This document shows positions 8,221-17,115 of a stretch of 64,000 nt of DNA, in pieces; position 1 is the first letter of the stretch, and every line of letters begins with the position of its first letter. This stretch comes from Corynebacterium caspium DSM 44850. Its GTDB lineage: Bacteria > Actinomycetota > Actinomycetes > Mycobacteriales > Mycobacteriaceae. The notes below the pieces were generated by a model, which was not told where the DNA came from, did not search any database, and was given only the letters and a program-made list of their open reading frames with translations. The translations under genes and the position numbers were made by a program. The stretch covers positions 1,426,001-1,490,000 of the forward strand of contig NZ_CP047118.1 in the NCBI RefSeq assembly GCF_030440555.1, read 5' to 3'.

Positions 8221-8723
8221 AGCAATTCCACCAGGGCATTTAGCTCAGTGGGGTCATACCAGGCCATAAAATTATCCTGGGCATCACCCACAATTAGATC
8301 CGCATCAGCATCGCCTAAATCAGCGGCATCAATAGCAGCGACAGCCTTGGCCGTAGCAGCTTCTGCCTCTGCTAGATCCACATGGATTGCCGCCACCTGA
8401 GCAAGCTCAAAGCTTGGGGGATCCAGTTTTACTACCGATTCCCCATAATCTGGCTCTGGCTTTGCGGCAGTATCGGCTACATCAATTGAGATAACTACTC
8501 GACGATGCGGAAAACGCTGCTGTTCCCCAGTGGCTAGCAAACGCAAGGAAGCTTCGGCAGCGTGGTCGAAAGCCACTGCTTCGATTTCTTCGGTATCGCC
8601 ACTTTCAAAAAAATCGCGCAAGGCCGGGGTTAGAGCAAAACCCCATCCAGAGCGCACGGCAATTTTTCCATTGGCTGCCAGCTCCGAGAGCATGGTGAAA
8701 GTTGCTGGAATATATACCCGCAT
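8217..8723 (-). CDS. DUF6912-like conserved actinobacterial protein
   Basis: This 168-residue acidic protein begins MRVYIPATFTMLSELAANGK and ends with an acidic segment containing WYDPTEL. The N-terminal phrase is typical of a conserved actinobacterial family placed in DUF6912, with no known function (name given from memory). No catalytic motif, signal peptide or membrane segment is seen. It directly abuts the upstream HAD gene, so the two form an operon. The 3' end overlaps rsgA convergently by four bases. Confidence 0.6.
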   Translation of the reverse strand: MRVYIPATFTMLSELAANGKIAVRSGWGFALTPALRDFFESGDTEEIEAVAFDHAAEASLRLLATGEQQRFPHRRVVISIDVADTAAKPEPDYGESVVKLDPPSFELAQVAAIHVDLAEAEAATAKAVAAIDAADLGDADADLIVGDAQDNFMAWYDPTELNALVELL

Positions 8724-9143
8724 TTAGAACTCGCCTTCGATACCAAAGAGGTTGATGATCTCCACCATGGCGCGATCAAATTGAGAATAAAGCACGCCGA
8801 CGAGCCCAGCTTCAATGGCTGCGCGCACATTGAGGACATTATCGTCGACCATGACGCAATCATTCATGGGCAGCTCTAGAGCAGTAGCAGCGATCTCAAA
8901 AGCACCGGCCGCTGGTTTTTCAACCCCGATCTCTCCAGAGAGCAACACCGCATCCACAGTGCCGCGATATTCCCACTCCCGAATGGGTTCAGCATCGGGA
9001 CCTCCTGGATCATTAGACAAAATGGCAGTACTTACGCCATTTGCTTTAACTGCCGCAAAAAGTGCCCGCCACCGGCGCTTTTCATCCTCAGTACCATCCA
9101 GTACACCTACATAATCAACAATTAGCCCGCGCATAATGCGCAC
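8724..9143 (-). CDS. HAD-superfamily hydrolase
   Basis: The 139-residue protein is a compact HAD phosphatase. Motif I is VDYVGVLDGT, resembling the DFGGVL variant in which the second Asp is replaced. Motif II is ILSNDP, motif III is the Lys in GVEKPAAG, and motif IV is VMVDDN. The cap domain is very small. Expected chemistry is phosphoester hydrolysis on an unidentified small phosphorylated substrate. The missing second Asp of motif I, normally the general acid/base, makes ordinary phosphatase activity uncertain. It is the first gene of a two-gene unit with the DUF6912-like gene. Confidence 0.8.
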   Translation of the reverse strand: MRIMRGLIVDYVGVLDGTEDEKRRWRALFAAVKANGVSTAILSNDPGGPDAEPIREWEYRGTVDAVLLSGEIGVEKPAAGAFEIAATALELPMNDCVMVDDNVLNVRAAIEAGLVGVLYSQFDRAMVEIINLFGIEGEF

Positions 9144-9199
9144 TTCCCTTCCCTTTATTACTTAAATCCTGCACAATACTACTCAGTTTCCCTTTCTGC

Positions 9200-9220
9200 C
9201 CTGACAAACCCTGTCAGGAG
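9200..9220 (+). promoter_or_regulatory. Hairpin overlapping the ribosome site of the DUF6459-like gene
   Basis: CCTGACA (9200-9206) and TGTCAGG (9212-9218) are perfect reverse complements with a five-base loop. The right arm covers the start of the AGGAG ribosome site (9216-9220) for the GTG at 9230. As RNA it could mask the site, and as DNA it could be an operator. Confidence 0.5.
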
Positions 9221-9229
9221 AATAGCCCT

Positions 9230-9685
9230 GTGCTACCCCATTTTCTGCCCGTTTCCGGTCTCAGCATCCTAGAAATGCTGCCACCGGGTCTCGAGGCCAG
9301 CCATAAATCCGCCACCGACCGGCTGCTGCTAGCAGCCCCACCTACCCCAGCCCAAAGGCTAGAAATCCGGACGCGAGTAGTTTTTGCCTTGGAGGTAATG
9401 ACGGGCAACCGGGCGGTATCACAGTTGGAATTGCACCTGTTTAGTACCCCCGTTCGGCGTTATTTGGAGTTTTGGCAGCGCCAATTCAGAAGGAATTCCG
9501 GGGCTACCGCGCGGATTTGCGCCCTACATATTCAGACTTTGCCAAGCCAATCCTTATGTTACGAAGTATTTGGCACCGCGCAGGTAGCAGGGGTGCTGGA
9601 AATCTTCACTGGGCAAATCAATGGCCGAAAGTTGGAATCCTTCCACCGCCGCAAGGCTCACAGTACGGCAATTACGCAACATTGA
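9230..9685 (+). CDS. DUF6459-like (Rv-rich) conserved protein
   Basis: The 151-residue soluble protein has a disordered N-terminal third, then a core TPAQRLEIRTRVVFALEVM and a segment ending in VRRYLEFW, followed by alternating beta strands and a final Gly-Arg-Lys-Leu stretch. The pattern resembles actinobacterial DUF6459 proteins often encoded beside secA, whose function is unknown. The GTG start has a well-placed AGGAG site. The stop codon TGA (9683-9685) lies inside the palindrome proposed to control lutABC, so the end of this gene and the lut operator overlap. The family call is moderate. Confidence 0.55.
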   Translation: MLPHFLPVSGLSILEMLPPGLEASHKSATDRLLLAAPPTPAQRLEIRTRVVFALEVMTGNRAVSQLELHLFSTPVRRYLEFWQRQFRRNSGATARICALHIQTLPSQSLCYEVFGTAQVAGVLEIFTGQINGRKLESFHRRKAHSTAITQH

Positions 9686-9691
9686 TGTTGC
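9676..9691. promoter_or_regulatory. Palindromic operator candidate for lutABC
   Basis: GCAACAT-TG-ATGTTGC is a perfect 16-bp inverted repeat about 93 bases upstream of lutA. Lactate operons are often controlled by GntR-family LldR/LutR repressors that bind such dyads. The regulator is not encoded in this window, so its identity is inferred. Confidence 0.6.
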
Positions 9692-9783
9692 ATTATTCGC
9701 GCAGGTCAAGCGTACTTTTGAAATGGATTAGCAGAAATTTTTCCACTACAGTTAGGGCACGTACCCGAGCTTGAGGAGAGCCC

Positions 9784-10569
9784 ATGCGCATTGCGCTTTT
9801 TTCGACCTGCATCGGTGATGCTTTGTTCCCCGACGCCCATAAAGCCACCGCGCTTATTTTGGCGCGCCTGGGACACGAGGTAGTTTTCCCCGAGAGCCAA
9901 ACCTGCTGCGGCCAGATGCATATAAATACCGGTTATCAAAAAGAAACCGTTCCGATAATTAAAACCTACGTAGATGCTTTCGCTGATCCTTCCATCGACC
10001 TAGTAGTAGCGCCTTCCGGATCCTGCGCCGGGGTAGTTCGCGAACAGCACGGAAGAATTGCCCGACGCTATGGTTCGGCCGCTCTTGCCGACGGCGCAGT
10101 GAAGACCGCTGCAAAAACCTATGACCTCAGCGAATTTCTTTGCGATGTTGAGCAAAAGACTGACCTCGGCGCCTGGTTCCCACACCGAGTCACTTACCAC
10201 TCTTCTTGCCACTCGCTGCGCTTCATCGAACTAGGTGATCGCCCTTATGAGCTACTTCGTAATGTCGAAGGCCTAGAACTAGTGCCGCTTCCTAACTCTG
10301 AAGAATGTTGCGGCTTTGGCGGCACCTTCTCAGTAAAAAATGCGGAAACCTCAGCGGCAATGGTCTCTGACAAAGTTCGCAATATTAAGTCCACCGAAGC
10401 GGAATACGTCACTGCTGGAGATTCCTCCTGCTTGATGAATATCGGCGGTACCCTATCTCGCGGCCGCACCGGCATCCGTGCCCTGCATATCGCTGAGATC
10501 CTGGCTTCCACTAAGGAAAATCCCTGGACCCCCGAAAAGGCTGCTTATAAGCGAGAGGCAATGCTGTGA
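9784..10569 (+). CDS. lutA: L-lactate oxidation Fe-S protein LutA
   Basis: The 261-residue protein has two cysteine-rich CCG domains: CCGQMH (about residues 41-46) and CCGFGG (about 177-182), each with an additional upstream Cys/His set (STCIGDALFP; YHSSCHSLRF). These bind iron-sulfur or heterodisulfide-reductase-like clusters. With LutB and LutC it oxidises L-lactate to pyruvate in the cytoplasm without a flavin dehydrogenase of the LldD type. Length matches the family (about 240-260). The ATG has a GAGGAG site. The stop overlaps the lutB start by four bases. Confidence 0.92.
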   Translation: MRIALFSTCIGDALFPDAHKATALILARLGHEVVFPESQTCCGQMHINTGYQKETVPIIKTYVDAFADPSIDLVVAPSGSCAGVVREQHGRIARRYGSAALADGAVKTAAKTYDLSEFLCDVEQKTDLGAWFPHRVTYHSSCHSLRFIELGDRPYELLRNVEGLELVPLPNSEECCGFGGTFSVKNAETSAAMVSDKVRNIKSTEAEYVTAGDSSCLMNIGGTLSRGRTGIRALHIAEILASTKENPWTPEKAAYKREAML

Positions 10570-12092
10570 AAATTCCACTACAGACTCCCACGATGCCGCC
10601 CCGCGCCCCGCACCACCCCTCAAACCTGCGCGGCGATATGGGCTTCACCGAAGCCGCCCACTTTGGGCTCGATAATGCCACGCAACGTCGTAACCTAAAG
10701 CACGCCACCACCACTATTCGCAATAAGCGTGCCAATGCCGTTAAAGAACTCGACGACTGGCAAGACCTGCGCAATGCTGGCTCCGCTATTAAGCTCGACG
10801 TAGCTTCCCGCATGCCAGAACTGCTCGAACAATTCGAAGCAGCAGTAACCGCTCGTGGCGGCCACGTGCACTGGGCGCGCGACTCCAAGGAAGCTTGTGA
10901 GATCGTCACCCGCCTAGTCAAAGAAACTGGCGAAACCAATGTGGTCAAGATTAAATCCATGGCCACCCAGGAAATCGCCCTAAACGAAACCCTCGAAGAA
11001 GCCGGAATCACCGCTCGTGAAACCGACCTCGCCGAGCTAATCGTACAGCTAGGAAACGATAAGCCCTCCCATATTTTGGTGCCGGCTATTCACCGCAACC
11101 GCGCTGAAATTCGCGATATCTTCGTCAAAGAAATGCCCGATGTTGACGAATCTCTTCCCGCAAACCCCCCGGCACTAGCAGAGGCCTCGCGTAAATTCCT
11201 GCGCGAACAGTTCATGAAAGCCAAAGTCGCCATCTCCGGGGTGAACTTCGGGGTAGCTGAAACTGGCACGGTAACCATCGTGGAATCTGAAGGTAATGGC
11301 CGCATGTGCCTAACCATGCCAGAAACCCTGATTTCGGTAATGGGCATCGAGAAGATCGTGCCTACTTTCCAAGATCTCGAAGTCTTCCTACAACTGCTGC
11401 CACGCTCCTCCACCGCCGAGCGCATGAACCCTTACACCTCTTTATGGTCTGGAGTCACCCCCGGCGATGGGCCGCAGAACTTCCACATCATCTTGCTAGA
11501 TAACGGCCGTACCGCCGCCCTAGCAGACCCAATTGGACGCGAAGCCCTAAAGTGTATTCGCTGTTCTGCCTGCCTCAACGTATGCCCGGTATACGAACGC
11601 GCCGGCGGCCACGCCTACGGCTCCTGCTACCCAGGACCTATCGGTGCCATCATTACCCCACAGCTCACCGGCATGGAATCGAAGAAGGATCCTTCCGCTT
11701 CCCTTCCCTACGCCTGCTCCCTGTGCGGCCGTTGCGATGAAGTCTGCCCGGTAAAAATCCCGCTCACAGACATCCTGCTCGAAATGCGCCACCAAAAGAT
11801 CGAGATCGATCGTCCCAAGGTTGAAGGCGCCATCATGGGCGGCATGAAACTCATGTGGGGCAATCCGAAACTCTGGAATGCCGCAGTACGTGCCTCCTCC
11901 ATGGCTCGTTTCATGGGTGGACATAATAAGATCATCACCAGCCTGCCCTTCTTCATGTCTGGCTGGAGCGACGTACGCGATACCGCCGTACCGCCAAAGC
12001 AATCCTTCCGCGAATGGTGGGAATCCGAAGAAGCCAAGAAGCTGCTAGGCGATGCCCGCGGCAATAGCAACACCGGAAAGGACGAGGCCTAA
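10566..12092 (+). CDS. lutB: L-lactate oxidation Fe-S protein LutB
   Basis: The 508-residue protein combines a LUD (LutB/LldF) domain with two [4Fe-4S] motifs: CIRCSACLNVCPVY (about residues 323-336) and CSLCGRCDEVCPVK further on. The LUD part contains VKIKSMATQEIALNETLE and GVNFGVAETGTV. The C-terminal 90 residues form the usual LutB helical tail. The start is a GTG overlapping the lutA stop (GTGA). The first 20 residues are Pro-rich and may be dispensable, so a later start is possible. It functions with LutA and LutC in lactate oxidation and feeds electrons onward to the respiratory chain. Confidence 0.93.
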   Translation: MKIPLQTPTMPPRAPHHPSNLRGDMGFTEAAHFGLDNATQRRNLKHATTTIRNKRANAVKELDDWQDLRNAGSAIKLDVASRMPELLEQFEAAVTARGGHVHWARDSKEACEIVTRLVKETGETNVVKIKSMATQEIALNETLEEAGITARETDLAELIVQLGNDKPSHILVPAIHRNRAEIRDIFVKEMPDVDESLPANPPALAEASRKFLREQFMKAKVAISGVNFGVAETGTVTIVESEGNGRMCLTMPETLISVMGIEKIVPTFQDLEVFLQLLPRSSTAERMNPYTSLWSGVTPGDGPQNFHIILLDNGRTAALADPIGREALKCIRCSACLNVCPVYERAGGHAYGSCYPGPIGAIITPQLTGMESKKDPSASLPYACSLCGRCDEVCPVKIPLTDILLEMRHQKIEIDRPKVEGAIMGGMKLMWGNPKLWNAAVRASSMARFMGGHNKIITSLPFFMSGWSDVRDTAVPPKQSFREWWESEEAKKLLGDARGNSNTGKDEA

Positions 12093-12730
12093 TGAGCGCT
12101 AAGTCTGTAATCCTCTCGCGTATTCGTTCTGCACAGCAGATCGCCGGAATTGATACCAACGGCGTAGAAATTCCGCGCAAATACCATCGCTCTTCCGATA
12201 TGAAACGCGATGACCTCCGCGAGCTCCTCATCGACCGCCTAGTGGACTATAAAGCCCACGTCATTCGCAGCACCACCGCCGAGCTACCACAAGCAATCGC
12301 CGATATTTTGGCTGATCGCGAAGCCGGCACCATCGTGCGCGCCCCCGGCGTAGCCGCAGAACTCACCGAGAATGCCGCTGCCAATGGGGTAGAAATCCTA
12401 GTAGACGATACGGCTAAGGATCCCCGCTACCTCAATACGGTAGATGGCGTGATCACCTGGTCCACCGTCTCCTGTGCACAAACTGGCACCATTTGCCTAC
12501 AAGCCGGCGAAAGCAACGGACGCCGCGCCTTGACGCTAGTACCAGACCGCCACGTCTGCCTAGTAAATATGGATACCGTCGTACACGGCATTCCAGAAAC
12601 CCTGGAACGCCTAAGCCCGGACTCCCCTGTCACTTGGATCTCTGGCCCTTCGGCCACCTCAGATATTGAGTTGATCCGCGTTGAAGGTGTGCACGGCCCC
12701 CGCGATCTTATCGTCATCGTTATTGACTAA
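12092..12730 (+). CDS. lutC: L-lactate oxidation protein LutC
   Basis: The 212-residue LUD-domain protein completes the lutABC operon. Family signatures are TVSCAQTGTICLQAGE in the centre and SGPSATSDIELIRVEGVHGP near the C-terminus. It lacks Cys clusters, as expected for LutC. The ATG shares one base with the lutB TAA (TAATG), indicating tight coupling. A strong intrinsic terminator follows 13 bases after the stop, so the operon ends here. No lactate permease gene accompanies it in this window. Confidence 0.92.
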   Translation: MSAKSVILSRIRSAQQIAGIDTNGVEIPRKYHRSSDMKRDDLRELLIDRLVDYKAHVIRSTTAELPQAIADILADREAGTIVRAPGVAAELTENAAANGVEILVDDTAKDPRYLNTVDGVITWSTVSCAQTGTICLQAGESNGRRALTLVPDRHVCLVNMDTVVHGIPETLERLSPDSPVTWISGPSATSDIELIRVEGVHGPRDLIVIVID

Positions 12731-12743
12731 AAGGTAGTGCGTT

Positions 12744-12776
12744 AACGCCCCGTCGCTGTAGAGCGCGGGGCGTTTT
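12744..12776 (+). terminator. lutABC intrinsic terminator
   Basis: AACGCCCCG (12744-12752) pairs with CGGGGCGTT (12766-12774), with an inner CGCT/AGCG extension, followed by TTTT. Confidence 0.9.
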
Positions 12777-12832
12777 GCGTTGGTGCGGTGTGCGGGGGCA
12801 GCGCGGGCGGGGCCGGGGCCGCGCATGCGAAA

Positions 12833-12854
12833 GGGCCAGGTGGAAACCTGGCCC
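12833..12854 (-). terminator. Probable secA terminator
   Basis: GGGCCAGGT and ACCTGGCCC form a perfect 9-bp stem with a GGAA loop on the plus strand. On the minus strand it is followed by a short T-stretch, suiting the end of secA. Confidence 0.7.
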
Positions 12855-12875
12855 TCGACCTGCCCCGTACACCGC

Positions 12876-12896
12876 GCGCTGGGCGCTGGGCGCTGG
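12876..12896. repeat. Three tandem copies of GCGCTGG
   Basis: A perfect 7-bp unit is repeated three times in GC-rich noncoding DNA between lutC and secA. It is a candidate slippage locus. Confidence 0.8.
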
Positions 12897-12919
12897 GCGT
12901 ATGGTGCGGGTTTAGGTAA

Positions 12920-15493
12920 TTAAACCTCTACCGGGGCATCCTCGGCGGAGGCTGCGCCTGCATCCGCAGCTGGCGCCGCTGGGAGGAACTGCTTGCGCAG
13001 CAAGAAGAGCTGGCGCACGGTTTCTTCCTTGATGGCGTCGTTCATGGCGCCGAACATGTCGCCGCCTTCTTTTTGGTACTCAACCAAAGGATCGCGCTGG
13101 GCCATGGCCCGCAAACCGATGCCTTCTTTTAGATAATCCATCTCATAGAGGTGTTCGCGCCACTTCTGGTCGATGATAGGCACGATAATCATGGCTTCTA
13201 CCGTGCGCATTTGGGCATCGCCGCCAATGGCTTTGATGGCTTCTTCCAAATGGTCGTACTGGGTGTGGGCATCAGCCAAAATGGCGGAGCGGAGGTCTTC
13301 GGCACTGAGCTCGCCTGGAGCTCCGTACTCGGAGCCGTCGATAAGCTCCTGTGCAGAAATAGTTGGGCCGTAGAGAGACTCCAGGGCGTGCCAGAGCTTT
13401 TCGAGATCCCAATCCTCCACATAGCCATCGGCGGTGGCGGCAGTAACATAGCCGGTGATGGTATCGTCGATCATCTTTTGGATGAATTCGGAGATATCGG
13501 CAGAGCCCAGGATTTCGCGGCGTTCACCGTAGATAACCTTGCGCTGTTCGTTGAGAACTTCGTCGTATTTGAGGACGTTTTTACGCATCTCAAAGTTTTG
13601 GTTCTCAACTTGTGCCTGGGAGCCTTTAATGGCATTGGTGACCATCTTGGCTTCGATTGGCACATCGTCTGGAACATTGAGGCGATTCATCATATTTTCC
13701 ATGGATTGACCCACGAAACGCACCATGAGGTCATCGCGCATGGAAAGGTAGAAACGGGTTTCACCAGGATCGCCCTGGCGACCAGAACGACCCCGCAGCT
13801 GGTTATCGATACGCCGAGATTCATGGCGCTCGGTACCTAGCACGTATAAGCCGCCGGCTTCGCGAACTTTATCGCCCAAACGCTGGGAGCGTTCCTTGAA
13901 TTTAGGAAGTTCTGCTTCCCAGGCTTCCTGGTAATCTTCTTCGTCTTCTACTGGATCTAGGCCGCGTTCGCGCAAAGCGATATCGAGCAAGATATCAGGG
14001 TTACCGCCAAGCACGATGTCGGTACCACGGCCAGCCATATTTGTGGCCACAGTGACTGCCCCTGGTAGACCGGCTTTGGCGACGATCTCAGCTTCTTTTT
14101 CGTGTTGCTTAGCATTAAGAACATTATGTTTAATGCCGCGTCGTTGGAGCAGCTGGGAAAGATATTCGGAGCGCTCAACTGAGGTGGTACCTACTAGAAC
14201 GGGCTGGCCGGCAACTTGACGTTCTGCGATATCGTCGGCAACGGCGGCAAATTTGGCTTCCTGGGTCTTATAAACCCGGTCACTGTGATCCACACGTTGG
14301 TTATCGCGGTTGGTCGGAATTTGCACTACATCGAGCTTATAAATCTGGTGTAGCTCTGCAGCTTCAGTTTCCGCGGTACCGGTCATACCGGAGAGTTTGT
14401 CGTAGAGGCGGAAGTAATTTTGCAGCGTAATGGTAGCTAAGGTTTGGTTCTCATTTTTGATCTCCACGCCTTCTTTAGCTTCGATGGCCTGGTGCATGCC
14501 TTCGTTATAGCGTCGCCCGGCAAGCACGCGTCCGGTGAAACCATCTACGATCAAAACTTCGCCGTGGCGCACAATATAGTCTTTATCGCGCTCGAAAAGC
14601 TCCTTGGCTTTGAGTGCATTATTTAAGTATGAAACTAGGGTGGAGTGCTCTGGGGCATAGAGGTTATCGATACCTAGCTGGTCTTCGACAAATTCAACGC
14701 CTTTTTCTAGGACCCCGACAGTGCGCTTGCGGTGATCAACCTCATAGTGCTCATCGATGCGCATTCGAGGGGCTAGCTGCGCGAAAACATTATAGTATTG
14801 CGAGCTGCCATCTACTGGGCCAGAAATAATTAGGGGAGTACGTGCCTCATCAATAAGGATGGAGTCAACTTCGTCCACGATGGCGTAGTGGTGCCCCCGC
14901 TGCACTAATTCACCAAGGCTGCGCACCATATTATCGCGCAGGTAGTCGAAGCCGAGTTCGTTATTGGTGCCGTAGGTAATGTCGGCATCGTAGGCTTCTT
15001 TGCGCTCATGGGGTTGCATCTCAGAAAGAATTACGCCCACTTTTAGGCCCAAGAAACGGTATACGCGCCCCATCCATTCGGCATCGCGCTTGGCTAGGTA
15101 GTCATTGACAGTAACGACGTGTACGCCTTTACCTGACAGCGCATTGAGGTATGCGGGAAGCACACAGGTGAGGGTTTTACCTTCACCGGTGCGCATTTCG
15201 GCGACGTTGCCAAAATGTAGTGCCGCGCCACCCATGATCTGAACCGGGTAGTGTTTCTGGCCAAGAACGCGCCAAGAAGCCTCACGGGCTACAGCAAAGG
15301 CCTCGAGGAAAATATCGTCCAGGCTTTCGCCGTTAGCAACTCGTTCCTTGAATTCGACAGTTTTGGCCTTGAGCTCATCGTCGGTGAGCTTTTCGAAAAA
15401 GGGCTCTTGGGCGATAACGTCGGAGGCAATTTTATTGAGTCGCTTAACGGTTCGGCCTTCACCGGCCCGCAGAAGCTTGGAGAGTCCAAACAC
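12920..15493 (-). CDS. secA: Preprotein translocase ATPase SecA (SecA1)
   Basis: The 857-residue SecA drives export of unfolded preproteins through SecYEG. Visible are Walker A MRTGEGKT (residues 100-107), the DEVD box with [18 protein letters not shown] near residue 210, [13 protein letters not shown], and [17 protein letters not shown] in the second nucleotide fold. The C-terminal tail is short and Ala-rich and lacks the Cys-rich zinc motif of proteobacterial SecA, which is normal for actinobacterial SecA1. The start [21 protein letters not shown] is canonical. The neighbours hpf, comF and lpqB keep the common actinobacterial order. A copy of the TGTGCAGAAA motif lies inside (13350-13359). 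Confidence 0.97.
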   Translation of the reverse strand: MFGLSKLLRAGEGRTVKRLNKIASDVIAQEPFFEKLTDDELKAKTVEFKERVANGESLDDIFLEAFAVAREASWRVLGQKHYPVQIMGGAALHFGNVAEMRTGEGKTLTCVLPAYLNALSGKGVHVVTVNDYLAKRDAEWMGRVYRFLGLKVGVILSEMQPHERKEAYDADITYGTNNELGFDYLRDNMVRSLGELVQRGHHYAIVDEVDSILIDEARTPLIISGPVDGSSQYYNVFAQLAPRMRIDEHYEVDHRKRTVGVLEKGVEFVEDQLGIDNLYAPEHSTLVSYLNNALKAKELFERDKDYIVRHGEVLIVDGFTGRVLAGRRYNEGMHQAIEAKEGVEIKNENQTLATITLQNYFRLYDKLSGMTGTAETEAAELHQIYKLDVVQIPTNRDNQRVDHSDRVYKTQEAKFAAVADDIAERQVAGQPVLVGTTSVERSEYLSQLLQRRGIKHNVLNAKQHEKEAEIVAKAGLPGAVTVATNMAGRGTDIVLGGNPDILLDIALRERGLDPVEDEEDYQEAWEAELPKFKERSQRLGDKVREAGGLYVLGTERHESRRIDNQLRGRSGRQGDPGETRFYLSMRDDLMVRFVGQSMENMMNRLNVPDDVPIEAKMVTNAIKGSQAQVENQNFEMRKNVLKYDEVLNEQRKVIYGERREILGSADISEFIQKMIDDTITGYVTAATADGYVEDWDLEKLWHALESLYGPTISAQELIDGSEYGAPGELSAEDLRSAILADAHTQYDHLEEAIKAIGGDAQMRTVEAMIIVPIIDQKWREHLYEMDYLKEGIGLRAMAQRDPLVEYQKEGGDMFGAMNDAIKEETVRQLFLLRKQFLPAAPAADAGAASAEDAPVEV
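13350..13359 (+). repeat. TGTGCAGAAA motif copy inside secA
   Basis: An exact copy on the strand opposite to secA. In the secA frame it encodes Ile-Ser-Ala-Gln. Confidence 0.75.
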
Positions 15494-15577
15494 GTGTTAA
15501 TCCTTTTTAAGTAAAACGCAGTTCTTGGAGGCTATATAGTCTTTGGTCATTGTACGCACTAGCGGCCCTAATGATAA

Positions 15578-15619
15578 CCACTCCCCGCCATGAAACTAAT
15601 TATTCCTGGCAGGGAGTGG
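15578..15619 (-). terminator. Possible hpf terminator hairpin
   Basis: CCACTCCC (15578-15585) and GGGAGTGG (15612-15619) are complementary, and inner GCCA/TGGC can extend the stem across one mismatch. The T-run on the minus strand is weak, so attenuation or an mRNA-stabilising hairpin is also possible. Confidence 0.5.
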
Positions 15620-15671
15620 GTGAAAATATCATTAACGTGCTGGTAATGCGCTAAAAACTGGAAGTTTAATA

Positions 15672-16340
15672 TTAGTTTTCGGCAGCTTCATCACTTAGCG
15701 CAATTAGACCGTAATCATAGGCGTGACGACGATAAACTACTGAAGGCTTACCGGTGGCTTCATCAACAAATAGGTAGAAATCATGACCTACTAGTTCCAT
15801 CTCTGAAAGCGCCTGATCAATGCTAATTGGCTTAGCGCTGTGATCCTTACGACGCACGATCTGACCAGGCAATACATCCTGTACCTGATCTGCATAAGGA
15901 TCAGCGGCAGTGGTTTCAACCGCAGTATTTTGGGTTTCCATATTCAGCTCAGCGGCGATTTCACCGGTGGACTTTGGAACCCGATGCCCCGAGCGCGCAA
16001 TGGTACGACGAGCCTTGACCTTGCGCAAGGAACGCTGCATCTTAGCTAGGGCAGTTTCTAAGGCGGCGTAGAAGCTATCTTCCTTGGCTTCTGCGCGCGC
16101 AATATGGCCCTTGCCAGTAGCGGTGATCTGGATACGATCAGAGGCAGATTCACGGCGCGGATTGCGCTCATGCTGCAATTCCACATGGAAGAAAGTAAGC
16201 GTTGGGTCCAGCTTCTCGATCTTAGCGAGCTTGGATTTCACGCGGTCAGCGAAGTGCTCCGGGATTTCAACATTTCGACCGGTAATTGTTACCTGGGCCT
16301 CAGGGCTCAATACTTCGTTATTCTCAGCAGCGTTAGTCAT
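15672..16340 (-). CDS. hpf: Long-form ribosome hibernation promoting factor
   Basis: The protein of about 222 residues has an N-terminal S30AE domain (VTITGRNVEIPEHFADRVKS, about residues 16-115) and a C-terminal dimerisation domain (about 170-222, with DHSAKPISIDQALSEMELVG and YDYGLIAL), so it can bring two 70S ribosomes together as 100S dimers. The ATG at 16340 is chosen because AGGGAG sits just upstream. A start six codons earlier is open but has no better site. It follows comF on the same strand, an order shared with mycobacteria (Rv3241c-Rv3242c). Confidence 0.93.
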   Translation of the reverse strand: MTNAAENNEVLSPEAQVTITGRNVEIPEHFADRVKSKLAKIEKLDPTLTFFHVELQHERNPRRESASDRIQITATGKGHIARAEAKEDSFYAALETALAKMQRSLRKVKARRTIARSGHRVPKSTGEIAAELNMETQNTAVETTAADPYADQVQDVLPGQIVRRKDHSAKPISIDQALSEMELVGHDFYLFVDEATGKPSVVYRRHAYDYGLIALSDEAAEN

Positions 16341-16427
16341 CTGCTTCTCCCTTTTCACATCGGTGGGACTGGATCCGCTTCTATGTTACCTACCCCACCG
16401 ATCAAAGGCTGAGTTCTCAGCATACTT

Positions 16428-17114
16428 TCAGGCATTGGCCAGGGTAATGGCACCACAAACTGGGAAACCTGCCGCTAGTAGCACTGCAACAGATGTCGAT
16501 AAGGTGATTCCGGTAGTGGCTACATCGTCTATTAGGAGTAACGGATGGTCGTTTTTCTGGTGTTGCCATCCCGGTTTTAAAGCCACTTTGCCGGCTATAT
16601 TTTCCCGCCGTGCCTGGATTCCCAACCGGGCCGAATCTTGCATATTGCCGCGGTTATAAAGCAACTGCGATACCGGGTATCGAGTAGCTTTAGCTATATC
16701 TGTTATATGGTCTCCCCCGCGCAGGCGAGCTGCCCGCATAGTAGTTGGGGCCGGCACCAAAATTAAGGATTCCGGAAGTTCCCCACGAGCTTGTAAATAT
16801 TCAATAGCAGCTGTAAATATTGGTCCTAAGCTGCGCCGAGAAGCAAAATTATTGCATTCTTTCATATTTATTATCAGCGCTCGGCGCTCTGTTGAATAAG
16901 GCCCTAGCGTCCACAGTGGGACCAAAGTATCCACCAAAGTATCGATGCGCTGTGGCGGCTGGCGAAGTTTTAGCCAGCAACTAGCACAGATAGTGCGACC
17001 TGGGGCCTGGCAGCAAGCACATTGGCGCGGAAAGAGGAGCTCCCCAAACCCACTTCCCAGCTCAGCCCCTATTTCACGGCCGGCATCGGCCCACGACCCG
17101 CATCCCTTACTCAC
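16428..17114 (-). CDS. ComF-family phosphoribosyltransferase-like protein
   Basis: The 228-residue protein has an N-terminal Cys cluster (CACC with CASC further on, likely a zinc site) and a PRPP-binding motif LLLIDDVATTGITL near residue 195. ComF proteins are linked to DNA uptake in competent bacteria, but most actinobacterial copies have no proven role. Here it sits in the conserved lpqB-comF-hpf-secA order. The GTG start lies one base after the lpqB stop. Competence genes such as comEA or comEC are not in this window. Confidence 0.85.
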   Translation of the reverse strand: MSKGCGSWADAGREIGAELGSGFGELLFPRQCACCQAPGRTICASCWLKLRQPPQRIDTLVDTLVPLWTLGPYSTERRALIINMKECNNFASRRSLGPIFTAAIEYLQARGELPESLILVPAPTTMRAARLRGGDHITDIAKATRYPVSQLLYNRGNMQDSARLGIQARRENIAGKVALKPGWQHQKNDHPLLLIDDVATTGITLSTSVAVLLAAGFPVCGAITLANA

Positions 17115-17115
17115 C

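Noticed and set aside
12127-12136. TTCTGCACAG in lutC as another motif copy
   Set aside because: It has only two T before CTGCACA, so it falls short of the 10-mer and was not counted.
13151-13840. Long plus-strand frame antisense to secA
   Set aside because: It is a shadow of the strongly biased secA codons and resembles no protein family.
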